64,000 nt of DNA from the NCBI GenBank assembly GCA_018368345.1, contig JAGZEK010000002.1, positions 1 through 64,000 on the forward strand. The letters run 5' to 3'. Position numbers and translations under genes: made by a program. Origin of the DNA: Collinsella sp. (GTDB lineage Bacteria > Actinomycetota > Coriobacteriia > Coriobacteriales > Coriobacteriaceae). Under the pieces are notes generated by a model. It was not told the DNA's origin, made no database searches, and was given only the letters and a program-made list of their open reading frames with translations. Shown in pieces: positions 34,755 to 43,396 of the stretch; position 1 is the stretch's first letter, and every line of letters starts with the position of its first letter.

Positions 34755-36101
34755 ATGGAACACGACCTCACACGCGGTAATGTCCTCAGGACCATCGCGG
34801 TCTTCGCCCTGCCCTATATGCTCTCGTACTTTTTGCAGATGCTCTACGGCATGGCCGACCTGTACTTTATCGGACAGTTTAGCGGTGCCGCCGGCATCAC
34901 CGCCGTGGGCAATGGCGCGCAGACGCTCTATATCATTACCGTGACGCTCGTGGGTCTGGCCATGGGAACGACCGTCATCGTCGGCCACGCCGTGGGGTCG
35001 CGCCGTTTTGACCGTGCCGAAGCCGCCATCGGCAACACCATCACACTCTTTATGGGTGTCTCGGTGGTACTGGCCGCGCTCTTGCTCGCGTTGTGCCCGC
35101 AGATTGTGGCACTCATCGGTACGCCGGCCGAAGCGGTCGAAGGCACTGCCGCCTACCTGCGCATCTGCTTTATCGGCATTCCGTGTATCGCCGCATACAA
35201 CATCCTCTCGGCCATCTTTCGCGGCCTAGGCGATTCGCGCTCGCCTATGTACGTGATCGGCGTGGCGTGCGTCATCAACATCGCGCTCGACTTTCTGTTT
35301 ATTGGCCATATGGGACTTGGCCCCGTGGGCGCGGCGCTCGGCACGGTGATCGCGCAAACGGCAAGCGTTGCGCTTGCACTCGTGTGGCTCAAGAGCCGTC
35401 GCACAAACATCCACGTTAAGCGCAGCGACCTGCGCCCCCAGCCCGAGGTGCTCGGCAGCATTCTTAAAATCGGCGTGCCCGTGGCTGTGCAGGACGGCTG
35501 CATCCAGGTGGCGTTTATGTTTATCACCGTCATCGCCAACCACCGAGGGCTCGTCGACGCCGCCGCCGTGGGCCTGGTCGAGAAGATGATCAGCTTTTTG
35601 TTCATCGTGCCGAGCTCCATGGGCGCCACCGTCAGCGCGCTCACGGCGCAAAACGCCGGCGCGGGCAAGGGCGACCGCGCGCGTCAGGTGCTCAAGGACG
35701 CCATGACCATCTCGGTGGTGTACGGCTGCCTGATCACGGCGCTCATGTGGTTGGTGGCACCGGCGTTTCTCGGCTTTTTTGCCAAGGACGCCGCGGTGGT
35801 CGCGGCAGGAACCGGCTATATGCGGAGCTATATTTTCGACGCGATCTTTGCCGGCATTCACATTTGCTTTAGCGGCTTTTTTGCCGCGTACGGCAAGAGC
35901 TACATCGGCTTTGCGCACAACGTGCTGGCCGTGGCACTCATTCGCGTGCCGGGCGCGTGGCTGCTGTCGAACGCCTATTCCGACACGCTGTTTCCCATGG
36001 GTATCGCCTCGCCGTGCGGGTCAATTCTATCTGCAGTCATTTGCGTGGTGGCGTTTACGGTGCTCAACCGCCGCGGCACTTTTGACAAGCTCGTGGCGTA
36101 G
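34755..36101 (+). CDS. MATE-family multidrug efflux transporter
   Basis: It is an inner-membrane antiporter that exports cationic drugs using Na+ or H+. About twelve hydrophobic helices in 448 aa, with family signatures near the N-terminus (LPYMLSYFLQMLYGMADLYF) and in the second half (GVPVAVQDGCIQVAFM; AQNAGAGKGDRA). ATG at 34755 follows AGAAAG. A MerR-type dyad promoter precedes it and a MerR-family gene follows by 56 nt, so the pump is probably induced by its own substrates. Confidence 0.92.
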   Translation: MEHDLTRGNVLRTIAVFALPYMLSYFLQMLYGMADLYFIGQFSGAAGITAVGNGAQTLYIITVTLVGLAMGTTVIVGHAVGSRRFDRAEAAIGNTITLFMGVSVVLAALLLALCPQIVALIGTPAEAVEGTAAYLRICFIGIPCIAAYNILSAIFRGLGDSRSPMYVIGVACVINIALDFLFIGHMGLGPVGAALGTVIAQTASVALALVWLKSRRTNIHVKRSDLRPQPEVLGSILKIGVPVAVQDGCIQVAFMFITVIANHRGLVDAAAVGLVEKMISFLFIVPSSMGATVSALTAQNAGAGKGDRARQVLKDAMTISVVYGCLITALMWLVAPAFLGFFAKDAAVVAAGTGYMRSYIFDAIFAGIHICFSGFFAAYGKSYIGFAHNVLAVALIRVPGAWLLSNAYSDTLFPMGIASPCGSILSAVICVVAFTVLNRRGTFDKLVA

Positions 36102-36157
36102 CGGGGCGACGCAAGCCTAGCAACCCTGTCCTGCTTTCTGCCGAAAGGAGCGATCCC

Positions 36158-37006
36158 GTGACCGACACATCCAGCGAACATACCGACGGCCTGCTCCGCA
36201 TTGGCGAGGTCGCGCGCCTGTTTAACCTGAGCGTTGGCACACTGCGTCATTACGAGCAGATGGGCTTGCTGGAGCCGGCGCGCATCGATCCGGCGAGTGG
36301 GTATCGCTATTACGGAGTGCGACAGCTTTCTACCCTCAACACCATCAGCAACCTGCGCGTTCTTGACTTGCCACTGGCGCAGATACGCGAGTTTGTCGCC
36401 ACGCGCGACGTGAATCTAATGCAGCGCCAACTGGCCCAGCAGCAGGAGCTCATCGAACGCAAGCGCCGCGAACTGGAGCGCGTCTCGCGCAAGATCGATG
36501 ACCGGCTTGTCTTGTTGCGAGACGCTTTGAATGCCGAACTCGACACCATCCGCGAGACCGAGGCACCCGGGCTTCGATGCGCCGTACTGCGCGAACGTGT
36601 CAACCCCACCGACGCCTATGCGCTGGAGTGGCAGATTCGCCAGCTGCAAAAAGGACAGCACGAGACCTTCGTCTTTCCCGGCAATCTGGGCGTGGGCATC
36701 TCACCCGAGCGCCTTGCCGCCAGCGACTTTGATGGCTACGACGAGGTCTTTCTGCTGCTCGATGACACGGACGACTACCTGGGAGACGTCGAAGTTCGGC
36801 CCGCCGCACGGTGTCTGACCATTAGCTTCCGCGGCACGCACGGGCAGGCGGCCCCGCGCTACGAACGCCTACTCGATTACATGCACGAGCGCAACCTGTC
36901 CCCCGCCGGCCCCTCACGCGAAATCGCCCTCATCGACGACATCATCAGCGACGACCCAGCGACCTACGTGACGCAGATCACGGTGCCGGTTGCCCCAGCA
37001 AAGTAA
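36158..37006 (+). CDS. MerR-family regulator with ligand-binding C-terminal domain
   Basis: The N-terminal winged helix has LRIGEVARLFNLSVGTLRHYEQMGLLEP, typical of MerR proteins that twist extended-spacer promoters. A dimerisation coiled coil follows (about residues 80-125, rich in Gln, Glu and Arg). The C-terminal ~150 residues look like a GyrI-like or BmrR-type effector domain. 282 aa fits BmrR/BltR drug sensors. It lies downstream of the MATE gene with AAAGGAG before a GTG start, in the same transcript, so it would control its own operon. Confidence 0.9.
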   Translation: MTDTSSEHTDGLLRIGEVARLFNLSVGTLRHYEQMGLLEPARIDPASGYRYYGVRQLSTLNTISNLRVLDLPLAQIREFVATRDVNLMQRQLAQQQELIERKRRELERVSRKIDDRLVLLRDALNAELDTIRETEAPGLRCAVLRERVNPTDAYALEWQIRQLQKGQHETFVFPGNLGVGISPERLAASDFDGYDEVFLLLDDTDDYLGDVEVRPAARCLTISFRGTHGQAAPRYERLLDYMHERNLSPAGPSREIALIDDIISDDPATYVTQITVPVAPAK

Positions 37007-37045
37007 GAACCGCCCGGAAGGCATCATGCTTCCCGGGCGGTTCTT
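37005..37045. terminator. Terminator between merR-type gene and ligA
   Basis: Perfect 13-bp stem AAGAACCGCCCGG/CCGGGCGGTTCTT, 15-nt loop, between convergent genes. Confidence 0.9.
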
Positions 37046-37064
37046 CAATTAGGCTATCAATGCG

Positions 37065-39293
37065 CTAAGCCTGGGGCACCTCACCAGTCGCAAGGATCTG
37101 CTCGAGCGCGTCCTCGTCCAGCACGGGCACACCCAGCTGCTCGGCCTTGGTGAGCTTGGAGCCCGCCTTGGGGCCGGCGACCAGATAGCTCGTCTTCTTT
37201 GACACGCTGCCCGAGACCTTGGCGCCGAGCACCTTGAGCGCCGCGCCCGCCTCGTCGCGCGTGCGGTTGACGAGCGTGCCGGTGAGCACAAACGTCAGGC
37301 CCGCGAGTGGCTGGGCGTCGGCGAGCTCGCCTGCCACGCCGGCATCGGCGGCTGCCTGTGCGTGCGCGGTGCCCAAGTCAACCTCGAGCGACAGGCCCGC
37401 CTGACGCAGACGCTCCAGCACGGCAAGGTTTTCAGGAACGGCCAGGAACTGCTTGACGCTCGCCGCAATCTTGGGACCGATGCCCTCGCACTCGGCGATG
37501 TCCTCTTCGCTCGCCAAGATGAGCTTGTCAATCGACAGGAATCGCTCAGCGATGACCTCGCCCACGCTCTTGCCCACGTGGCGGATGCCCAGGGCAAATA
37601 GCACGCGACCAAGCGGCTGGGTCTTGGACTTGTTGAGCTCGGCGATGATTTTCTCGGCCGTCTTGAGGCCAACCGGAATGGGGCCGCCCTTCTTGACGCC
37701 CTTTTTGCTGTTGGAGCTGGCATAGGTGCGGCCCGTGTCCAGTCCGGCGATGTCGTCGATCGTGAGTTGGTAGAAGTCCGCGACATCGTGGATCAGGCCG
37801 GCGGCGATCATCTTGTCGACGATCTCGTCGCCCAGGCCGTCGACGTCCATGCAGCCGCGGCTCACCCAGTGGAGCAAGCGCTCCTTGAGCTGCGCGGGGC
37901 AATCGATGGACACGCAGCGGTAGGCAACCTCGCTATCCTCGTGGACCACGGGGCTGCCGCACACGGGGCAGACCTCGGGCATGCGCCAGTCGACCGAATC
38001 GGCCGGGCGCTTGTCGAGCACCGGGCCCACGACCTCGGGGATTACGTCGCCTGCCTTGTGCACGATGATGGTGTCGCCCTCGCGCACGTTTTTGCGGCGG
38101 ATCTCGTCGATGTTGTGCAGCGTGGCGCGCGCGATGGTGGAGCCGGCAACCGTCACCGGGTCGAACTCGGCGACCGGCGTGAGCACACCGGTGCGACCCA
38201 CCTGAATGCGAATTTCGCGCAGGACGGTCTGCTTTTCCTCAGGCGGGAACTTAAAGGCAATGGCCCAGCGCGGTGCGCGAGCGGTAAAGCCCAAGTCAAG
38301 CTGCTGTTGGAAGCTGTCGACCTTTACGACCACGCCGTCGATGTCGTAGTCCAGGTCGCCGCGATGTTCGAGCGCCTGGGCACAGAACTCGTGGACCTCT
38401 GCCGGCGTGGCGCAACGAGCCACGTTGGGGTTGACGCTAAAGCCGGCGCTACGCAGCCAATCGAGGAACTCGCGCTGGCTGTGGACGTGCAGCGGGTCGG
38501 TATCGGCGATGGCATAGATAAAGGTGGCCAGGTCGCGGCGCGCCGTAACCTTGGGATCCTTTTGGCGCAGGCTGCCGGCGGCGGCGTTGCGCGGGTTGGC
38601 GAAGGGGTCACGCCCCTCGGCATCGGCCTCGTCGTTCAGACGAACAAAGCTGCCCTTGGGCATATAGACCTCGCCGCGTACCTCAATGGAGCGCTCGCGG
38701 TCGGCACCCATGTGGGCGAGCGCCGGCTCGGACAGGTGCATGGGCACGTCCTTGATGGTGCGGACGTTGAGCGATACGTCCTCGCCCGTGGTGCCATCGC
38801 CACGCGTGGCCGCACGTACGAAGGTACCGTTTTGGTAGGTAAGCGCCACGCCCAGGCCATCAATCTTAAGCTCGCAGGTATAGGTGACGCTACCGGCACC
38901 GAGCGCATCCTCGGTGCGTTGGAGCCATGCGTCGAGCTCGTCCAGATCCATGGCATCGTCCATGGAATACATGCGCGCCATGTGCGTGACCGGCGTAAAC
39001 TGCTCGCTCACGTAGCCGCCCACGCGCTGGGTATAGCTGTCGGGCGTTACCAAATCGGGGTAGGTCGCCTCGATCTGCTGAAGCTCAACGAGCATTTTGT
39101 CAAAGGCGGCGTCCGTGATCTCGGGCGCGTCGAGCATGTAGTAGCGATAGGCGTGGTAATCGAGCTCGTGGCGCAGCTCGGCCGCGCGCGCTGCCGCCTG
39201 GGCACGGGCGTCGATCGGTGCGGCGGCATCCGCGCTCGCAGGCGTTTCGGTATCGATGTCCACACCGTCACCAAACAGGCTCGGTTGCTCCAT
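37065..39293 (-). CDS. ligA: NAD-dependent DNA ligase
   Basis: It seals nicks in replication and repair using NAD+. The order is complete: Ia domain with the YHAYRYYMLDAPEITDA motif, the adenylated Lys143 in CELKIDGLG, OB fold, four-Cys zinc finger (CPVCGSPV...CVSIDCPAQ), helix-hairpin-helix repeats and a C-terminal BRCT domain (GLTFVLTGTLVNRTRDEA). The start at 39293 has GGAG; 18 further in-frame codons upstream lack support. 742 aa is slightly long because of an Ala-rich N-terminal extension. Single essential gene. Confidence 0.97.
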   Translation of the reverse strand: MEQPSLFGDGVDIDTETPASADAAAPIDARAQAAARAAELRHELDYHAYRYYMLDAPEITDAAFDKMLVELQQIEATYPDLVTPDSYTQRVGGYVSEQFTPVTHMARMYSMDDAMDLDELDAWLQRTEDALGAGSVTYTCELKIDGLGVALTYQNGTFVRAATRGDGTTGEDVSLNVRTIKDVPMHLSEPALAHMGADRERSIEVRGEVYMPKGSFVRLNDEADAEGRDPFANPRNAAAGSLRQKDPKVTARRDLATFIYAIADTDPLHVHSQREFLDWLRSAGFSVNPNVARCATPAEVHEFCAQALEHRGDLDYDIDGVVVKVDSFQQQLDLGFTARAPRWAIAFKFPPEEKQTVLREIRIQVGRTGVLTPVAEFDPVTVAGSTIARATLHNIDEIRRKNVREGDTIIVHKAGDVIPEVVGPVLDKRPADSVDWRMPEVCPVCGSPVVHEDSEVAYRCVSIDCPAQLKERLLHWVSRGCMDVDGLGDEIVDKMIAAGLIHDVADFYQLTIDDIAGLDTGRTYASSNSKKGVKKGGPIPVGLKTAEKIIAELNKSKTQPLGRVLFALGIRHVGKSVGEVIAERFLSIDKLILASEEDIAECEGIGPKIAASVKQFLAVPENLAVLERLRQAGLSLEVDLGTAHAQAAADAGVAGELADAQPLAGLTFVLTGTLVNRTRDEAGAALKVLGAKVSGSVSKKTSYLVAGPKAGSKLTKAEQLGVPVLDEDALEQILATGEVPQA

Positions 39294-39479
39294 AGCGGCA
39301 CTCCTTCGCTCGATTTCAAACGGATACAAGAGTACCACCGGTCGCAACGGGGTCGAATAGCCCTTTCGAACCGCACCGAATCGGCAGCCGCCAGACCAGG
39401 GTGGATCGCGCGATCAAACCATGCCCTTGCCGTTTCGAAATGATCCGTTTTCCTCCGCCCCCAACGGATCAATAAGAAA

Positions 39480-39515
39480 AGAGGGGCTGCCCCGCGTTGA
39501 TGGGACAACCCCTCT
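39480..39515 (-). terminator. Terminator of htrA
   Basis: AGAGGGG pairs with CCCCTCT with additional inner pairing, followed on the minus strand by TTTTCTTAT. Confidence 0.85.
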
Positions 39516-39541
39516 GGCATTGGTATGTGCGAAACGGCTCG

Positions 39542-41002
39542 CTAGAACCCCTGGCCGTAGCCCTGACCCTGGCCCTGCTGGCCCAGCAGCTCCTCCAGAT
39601 ACTGGCGCAGCTGCTCATCGGTAATACCGCCGTTGCCGGTGTCGGTCGCGCTGTCGTCCTGCTGCTGGTTCTGCAGCTTCTCATCGGAGCCCAGCTCGAC
39701 GGTGACCTTTTTCTCTTCCTTGCCGCGCATGAGCGTGATCTCGACCTTCTCGCCCACCTCATGGCTGCGCAGCGCGATGATCAGGCCATCGGCGCTCGTA
39801 ATCTCGTCGTCGCCCAACTTGGTGATGACGTCGCCCTCTTGGATGCCGGCCTTGGCGGCGGGACCGTCCTCGACAACGCTCGCCACGTACGCGCCGCTAT
39901 CGGTGCTCAGCTTGTTGGTGCGGGCGTTGAGCGCATTGACGCTCGAAAGCGTGGCGCCCAGGTACGGATGCACCGGCGTCTTGCCGTCGATAATCTGGTC
40001 GGCAATGTTCTTGGCGTAGTTAACGGGAATGGCAAAGCCAACGCCCGAGCTGGAGCCCGAGTAGCTCTCGATAAGCGAGTTGATACCCACGAGCTCGCCG
40101 TTGTCGTTGACGAGCGCGCCGCCGGAGTTGCCCGGGTTGATGGCGGCATCGGTCTGGATCATGTTGGCATAGATGGTGTTGCCGCTGGTAGAGCTCATGG
40201 CGGTGGAGCGATAGAGCGCCGACACGATACCCGTGGAGACGGACTGCTCGTTGCCGAACGGCGAGCCGATTGCCATGACCCACTCGCCCACGTTGAGCTT
40301 GGAGGAATCACCGATCTCGATCGGCGTAAGCTTGGAGGCGTCAGCATCCTTGAGCTTGATGACGGCCAGGTCGCTCGAGGCATCGTTGCCCACGAACTCC
40401 GCCTCGTAGGTGGTGCCGTCGTCCATGGTCACCACGTACTGGTCATAGCCATCGACCACGTGGTTGTTGGTGAGGATGTGGCCCTCGGTATCGAGCACCA
40501 CTCCCGAACCGACACTGCCCGAGCTGTCCGACTCGTCGGCAGACTGCGAAAGCGAGCCATTCTGGCTGCCGCTCGAAGTGGCGGTAATGGAAACCACGGA
40601 GGGCAGGGCCTTGGCAGAAACGGCCTCGGCCAGCGTGGTGTCCTCGGAGTCGATCGTGATCTTTTGCGTCGACGAGCCCGAAGCACCCGCCGTAACGGCA
40701 TTCTTGCCGCCACCGATATTGAGCGTACCGCTCATAATGAGCGCAATAACCAGCAGGGCTCCGCAGGCACAGCCGGCAAGCGCCGTAATAAAGATCGGTA
40801 GCTTTTTGGTCTTGGTCTTGACCACTGTGTGCTTGTTTACAACCTGCTGGCTGCCCAGCGGCTTTCCGGTCTGTGTGTCGTAGGCCTGCACGTAGGGAAT
40901 GTTGGTGTCGGCAGGCGTCGACTCCACCTGCACGCGCGGCTGTTGCTGGGTCTCGCCGACGTTGCCCGCATCCTGGGGACGCTGGGAATCGTACTCGCTC
41001 AT
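39542..41002 (-). CDS. HtrA/DegP-like membrane-anchored serine protease with PDZ domain
   Basis: It is a surface or periplasm-facing quality-control protease of 486 aa. A disordered cytosolic N-terminus precedes one membrane helix (about 68-90). The trypsin-like domain has the catalytic triad His181 (LTNNHVVDG), Asp211 (SSDLAVIKL) and Ser293 (GNSGGAL). A single PDZ domain covers about 345-440, and a Gln/Gly-rich tail ends the chain. The start at 41002 follows AAAGGA; codons upstream have no support. Single gene. Confidence 0.93.
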   Translation of the reverse strand: MSEYDSQRPQDAGNVGETQQQPRVQVESTPADTNIPYVQAYDTQTGKPLGSQQVVNKHTVVKTKTKKLPIFITALAGCACGALLVIALIMSGTLNIGGGKNAVTAGASGSSTQKITIDSEDTTLAEAVSAKALPSVVSITATSSGSQNGSLSQSADESDSSGSVGSGVVLDTEGHILTNNHVVDGYDQYVVTMDDGTTYEAEFVGNDASSDLAVIKLKDADASKLTPIEIGDSSKLNVGEWVMAIGSPFGNEQSVSTGIVSALYRSTAMSSTSGNTIYANMIQTDAAINPGNSGGALVNDNGELVGINSLIESYSGSSSGVGFAIPVNYAKNIADQIIDGKTPVHPYLGATLSSVNALNARTNKLSTDSGAYVASVVEDGPAAKAGIQEGDVITKLGDDEITSADGLIIALRSHEVGEKVEITLMRGKEEKKVTVELGSDEKLQNQQQDDSATDTGNGGITDEQLRQYLEELLGQQGQGQGYGQGF

Positions 41003-41031
41003 AGCTGCGATCCTTTCGTCAAATAACCAAA

Positions 41032-41055
41032 GGCCCGCCAAACATGTGGCGGGCC
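41032..41055. terminator. Hairpin upstream of htrA
   Basis: GGCCCGCCA/TGGCGGGCC, perfect 9-bp stem, then TTT on the minus strand. It probably ends transcripts arriving from the glnR-like gene. Confidence 0.7.
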
Positions 41056-41173
41056 ATCATTGTTCACGTTGAGTTGTACCCCAATATGCAGGCGTACGTG
41101 TACGAGAACGCAATCTTTTAGGAAGGCTTAAGTTCTGCTGCAAACTCGAAAGGAGCCCGCACCTGCGTCAAAA

Positions 41174-41206
41174 CCACCACAAAGGTGTCTGTCCCCTTTG
41201 TGGTGG
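41174..41206. repeat. Dispersed palindrome family 2, copy 4
   Basis: CCACCACAAAGG/CCTTTGTGGTGG with loop TGTCTGTCC, starting five bases beyond the glnR-like stop. TTTT follows on the minus strand, so it can terminate that gene. Confidence 0.85.
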
Positions 41207-41210
41207 AAAT

Positions 41211-41873
41211 CTAGTCCTTAAACAGATATCCCACGCCGCGGACGGTGGTGATGTGTGCCGCGATCTGCGGGCCCACCTTGGAGCGGATGCGTCGAATGTG
41301 CACGTCGACGGTGCGCGTGCCGCCGCAGTACTCAAAGCCCCACACGCGGTGCAGCAGCACCTCGCGGCTGTAGGCGCGATTGGGATGCGTCGCCAAAAAG
41401 CTCAGCAGCGAGTACTCCATCAGCGTCAGGTCAATGGGCTCGTTATCGAGTGTCACCTGGTAGGTAGCCAGATTAATCTCGAGGTTATCGATGTTGAGCA
41501 CATCGTCGGCGGTGACGGTCTCCTCCTCGCCCATCAGGCGCTGCGCGCGAGCCTTGAGCTCGTTGGGCGTCGCCGTGGGGCACACAAAGTCGGCATGCGC
41601 GTGATTCGGCAGGCGCAGGGTACCGAGCGCCTCATCGTCGACGATCACCAGCATGGGGACACCGCCGCGATCGTCAAGCCACTTGGCAATCTGATCGATG
41701 CGGTCGCTGCGGATGCCGTCGGAATCGAGGATCAGCAGGTCAAAGTCGTGCGCCGCAGTCGGCGAATCGGGGGTTGCCAGGCTCACCTCGACACCCAGGG
41801 TGGTCGTCAAGCTGCGGGCAAACTCGTGGAAGCGCGTCGTGCGCGCCATGAACAGGGCACTCTTATCGGACAT
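41211..41873 (-). CDS. GlnR-like orphan OmpR/PhoB-family regulator
   Basis: It is a 220-aa protein with an atypical receiver (one central Asp in LILDSDG, the other acidic-pocket residues missing) and an OmpR-type winged helix. The DNA-binding end has VWGFEYCGGTRTVDVHIRRI, very close to actinobacterial GlnR, the phosphorylation-independent nitrogen regulator. No histidine kinase is adjacent. It lies 51 nt downstream of glnA, in the same direction, which supports nitrogen control. The start at 41873 has GGAGG. A GlnR-type half-pattern lies upstream of glnA. Assignment is strong by motif and context but not proven. Confidence 0.8.
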   Translation of the reverse strand: MSDKSALFMARTTRFHEFARSLTTTLGVEVSLATPDSPTAAHDFDLLILDSDGIRSDRIDQIAKWLDDRGGVPMLVIVDDEALGTLRLPNHAHADFVCPTATPNELKARAQRLMGEEETVTADDVLNIDNLEINLATYQVTLDNEPIDLTLMEYSLLSFLATHPNRAYSREVLLHRVWGFEYCGGTRTVDVHIRRIRSKVGPQIAAHITTVRGVGYLFKD

Positions 41874-41923
41874 ATCGGCCTCCAAAGAAATGAGCTCAAT
41901 CGTACTGAAACAAGCCAGCGCGA

Positions 41924-43261
41924 TTAGGAGTTCGCCAGGTAGTGCTTGATCTCCCACTCGGTGATCGTGGACTCAAACTTATGCCACTCGTCGCGCTTCT
42001 TTTTGAGGAAGAAGCTGTGGATGTGCTCGCCGAGGGCATCCTTCATAAACTGCGAGTCCTCAAAGACGTCGAGCGCCTCTTTGAGCGAGCGCGGCAGCGG
42101 CGTGTAGCCGGCCTCGACCATCTGACGGTCGGTGAGCTTGAGCGTCTCGGCCGTGGCCTCGGGCGGGAGCTCCAGCTTGCGCTCGATGCCGTCCAGACCA
42201 GCCGCCAGCGTGACGGCGTTGACCAGGTACGGGTTGGCCATGGGGTCGGGGCTACGAAGCTCGATGCGCGTGGACAGCTGCTTGCCGGGCTTGTAGACCG
42301 GGATGCGGACCATGCTCGCGCGGTTGCGCAGGCCCCACGTGGCGTACTGCGGCACGGAGTCGCCACCCGTGGTGATGCGCTTGTACGAGTTGACCGTGGG
42401 GTTGGTGATGGCGCTGATCTCGCGGGCATGCGCCAGAATGCCGGCCATATAGTGCTTGGCGATTTCGGAGAGATGGTACTTCTCGTCGTCCTCGCCCCAA
42501 AACACGTTGTTGCCGTCGTGGTCGAATAGCGACTGGCACAGGAACATAGCGCTGCCATCCTCGCCCGCCAACGGCTTGGGCATAAAGGAGGCGTGGCAGC
42601 CGCTCTCGTAGGCCTGCTGCTTAATGATGAGCTTAGCCGTGGTGATGGCGTCGGACATGCTCAGGGCCTCGGCGTGGCGCAGGCTCATGCCGTGCTGCGA
42701 GCGACCGGCGGCGTGGAAGGTGTACTCCACGGGCACGGACATTTTCTCGAGCGTGAGAACCGTGTTGCGGCGCAGGTCGCGAGCGGCATCGCTCACCGAA
42801 AGATCGAAGTAGCCCACGTTGTCGAGCGGCTCGGGCGTGTGCTCGTCGGGGAAGTAGTAATACTCCAGCTCGGCGCCCACGTTGAGCAGATAGCCGGCCT
42901 TCTCGGCCTTGCGGAACATGCGGCGCAGGGCATCGCGCGGGTCGCCGGCAAAGGGCTTGCAATCGGGAGTGCACACGTCGCAGAACACACGGGCAACGCC
43001 GTTGTGGCTCGGGCGCCACGGCAAAATCTGGAAGGTCGAAGCATCGGGAAACGCCAGCATGTCGGCTTCCTCGGGCGTGGCAAAGCCCTCGATGGCGGAG
43101 CCGTCAAAGCCAATGCCCTCCTCAAAAGCGACCTCGAGGTCCTCGGGGCTAATGGCAAAGTTCTTGAGGCGGCCGAGAATGTCGACAAACCACAGACGCA
43201 CAAAGCGGATGTCGCGCTGCTCCACAGAGCGGAGTACGTAATCGATGTTCTGCTGGTTCAT
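41924..43261 (-). CDS. glnA: Glutamine synthetase, type I
   Basis: It makes glutamine from glutamate, ammonia and ATP, the entry point of ammonium. Signature regions are present: DGSAIEGF early, then the metal and ATP sites (HAAGRSQHGMSLRHAEALSM, NPTVNSYKRI) and the glutamate loop (RIELRSPDPMANPYL). At 445 aa it belongs to the shorter GSI-alpha-like class, which generally lacks adenylylation control; I see no adenylylation Tyr loop. ATG at 43261 follows GAAAGGGGAG. The GlnR-like gene follows it. Confidence 0.95.
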   Translation of the reverse strand: MNQQNIDYVLRSVEQRDIRFVRLWFVDILGRLKNFAISPEDLEVAFEEGIGFDGSAIEGFATPEEADMLAFPDASTFQILPWRPSHNGVARVFCDVCTPDCKPFAGDPRDALRRMFRKAEKAGYLLNVGAELEYYYFPDEHTPEPLDNVGYFDLSVSDAARDLRRNTVLTLEKMSVPVEYTFHAAGRSQHGMSLRHAEALSMSDAITTAKLIIKQQAYESGCHASFMPKPLAGEDGSAMFLCQSLFDHDGNNVFWGEDDEKYHLSEIAKHYMAGILAHAREISAITNPTVNSYKRITTGGDSVPQYATWGLRNRASMVRIPVYKPGKQLSTRIELRSPDPMANPYLVNAVTLAAGLDGIERKLELPPEATAETLKLTDRQMVEAGYTPLPRSLKEALDVFEDSQFMKDALGEHIHSFFLKKKRDEWHKFESTITEWEIKHYLANS

Positions 43262-43300
43262 GTCGCTCCCCTTTCTTTCGGGCGGGTTTCGACTGGTCTA

Positions 43301-43342
43301 TATCGCAGATACTATCGCAGAAAAATGTTTCCGCAGGGTTAA
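43301..43342 (-). promoter_or_regulatory. Candidate nitrogen-control region upstream of glnA
   Basis: On the minus strand TTAAC-n6-GAAAC (43342-43327) matches nine of ten fixed positions of the actinobacterial GlnR box half (GTnAC-n6-GAAAC). Just downstream the octamer TATCGCAG occurs twice in direct repeat (43301-43308, 43313-43320) around a possible -10. Confidence 0.5.
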
Positions 43343-43396
43343 AGCGTATCAAGCGCTCAAAAAACGTGCGCGAACAGGCAAGCGCGGGTCGGTGGC

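Noticed and set aside
37767..39443. 558-codon plus-strand frame antisense to ligA
   Set aside because: The translation has no recognisable domain, while ligA motifs are complete on the minus strand.
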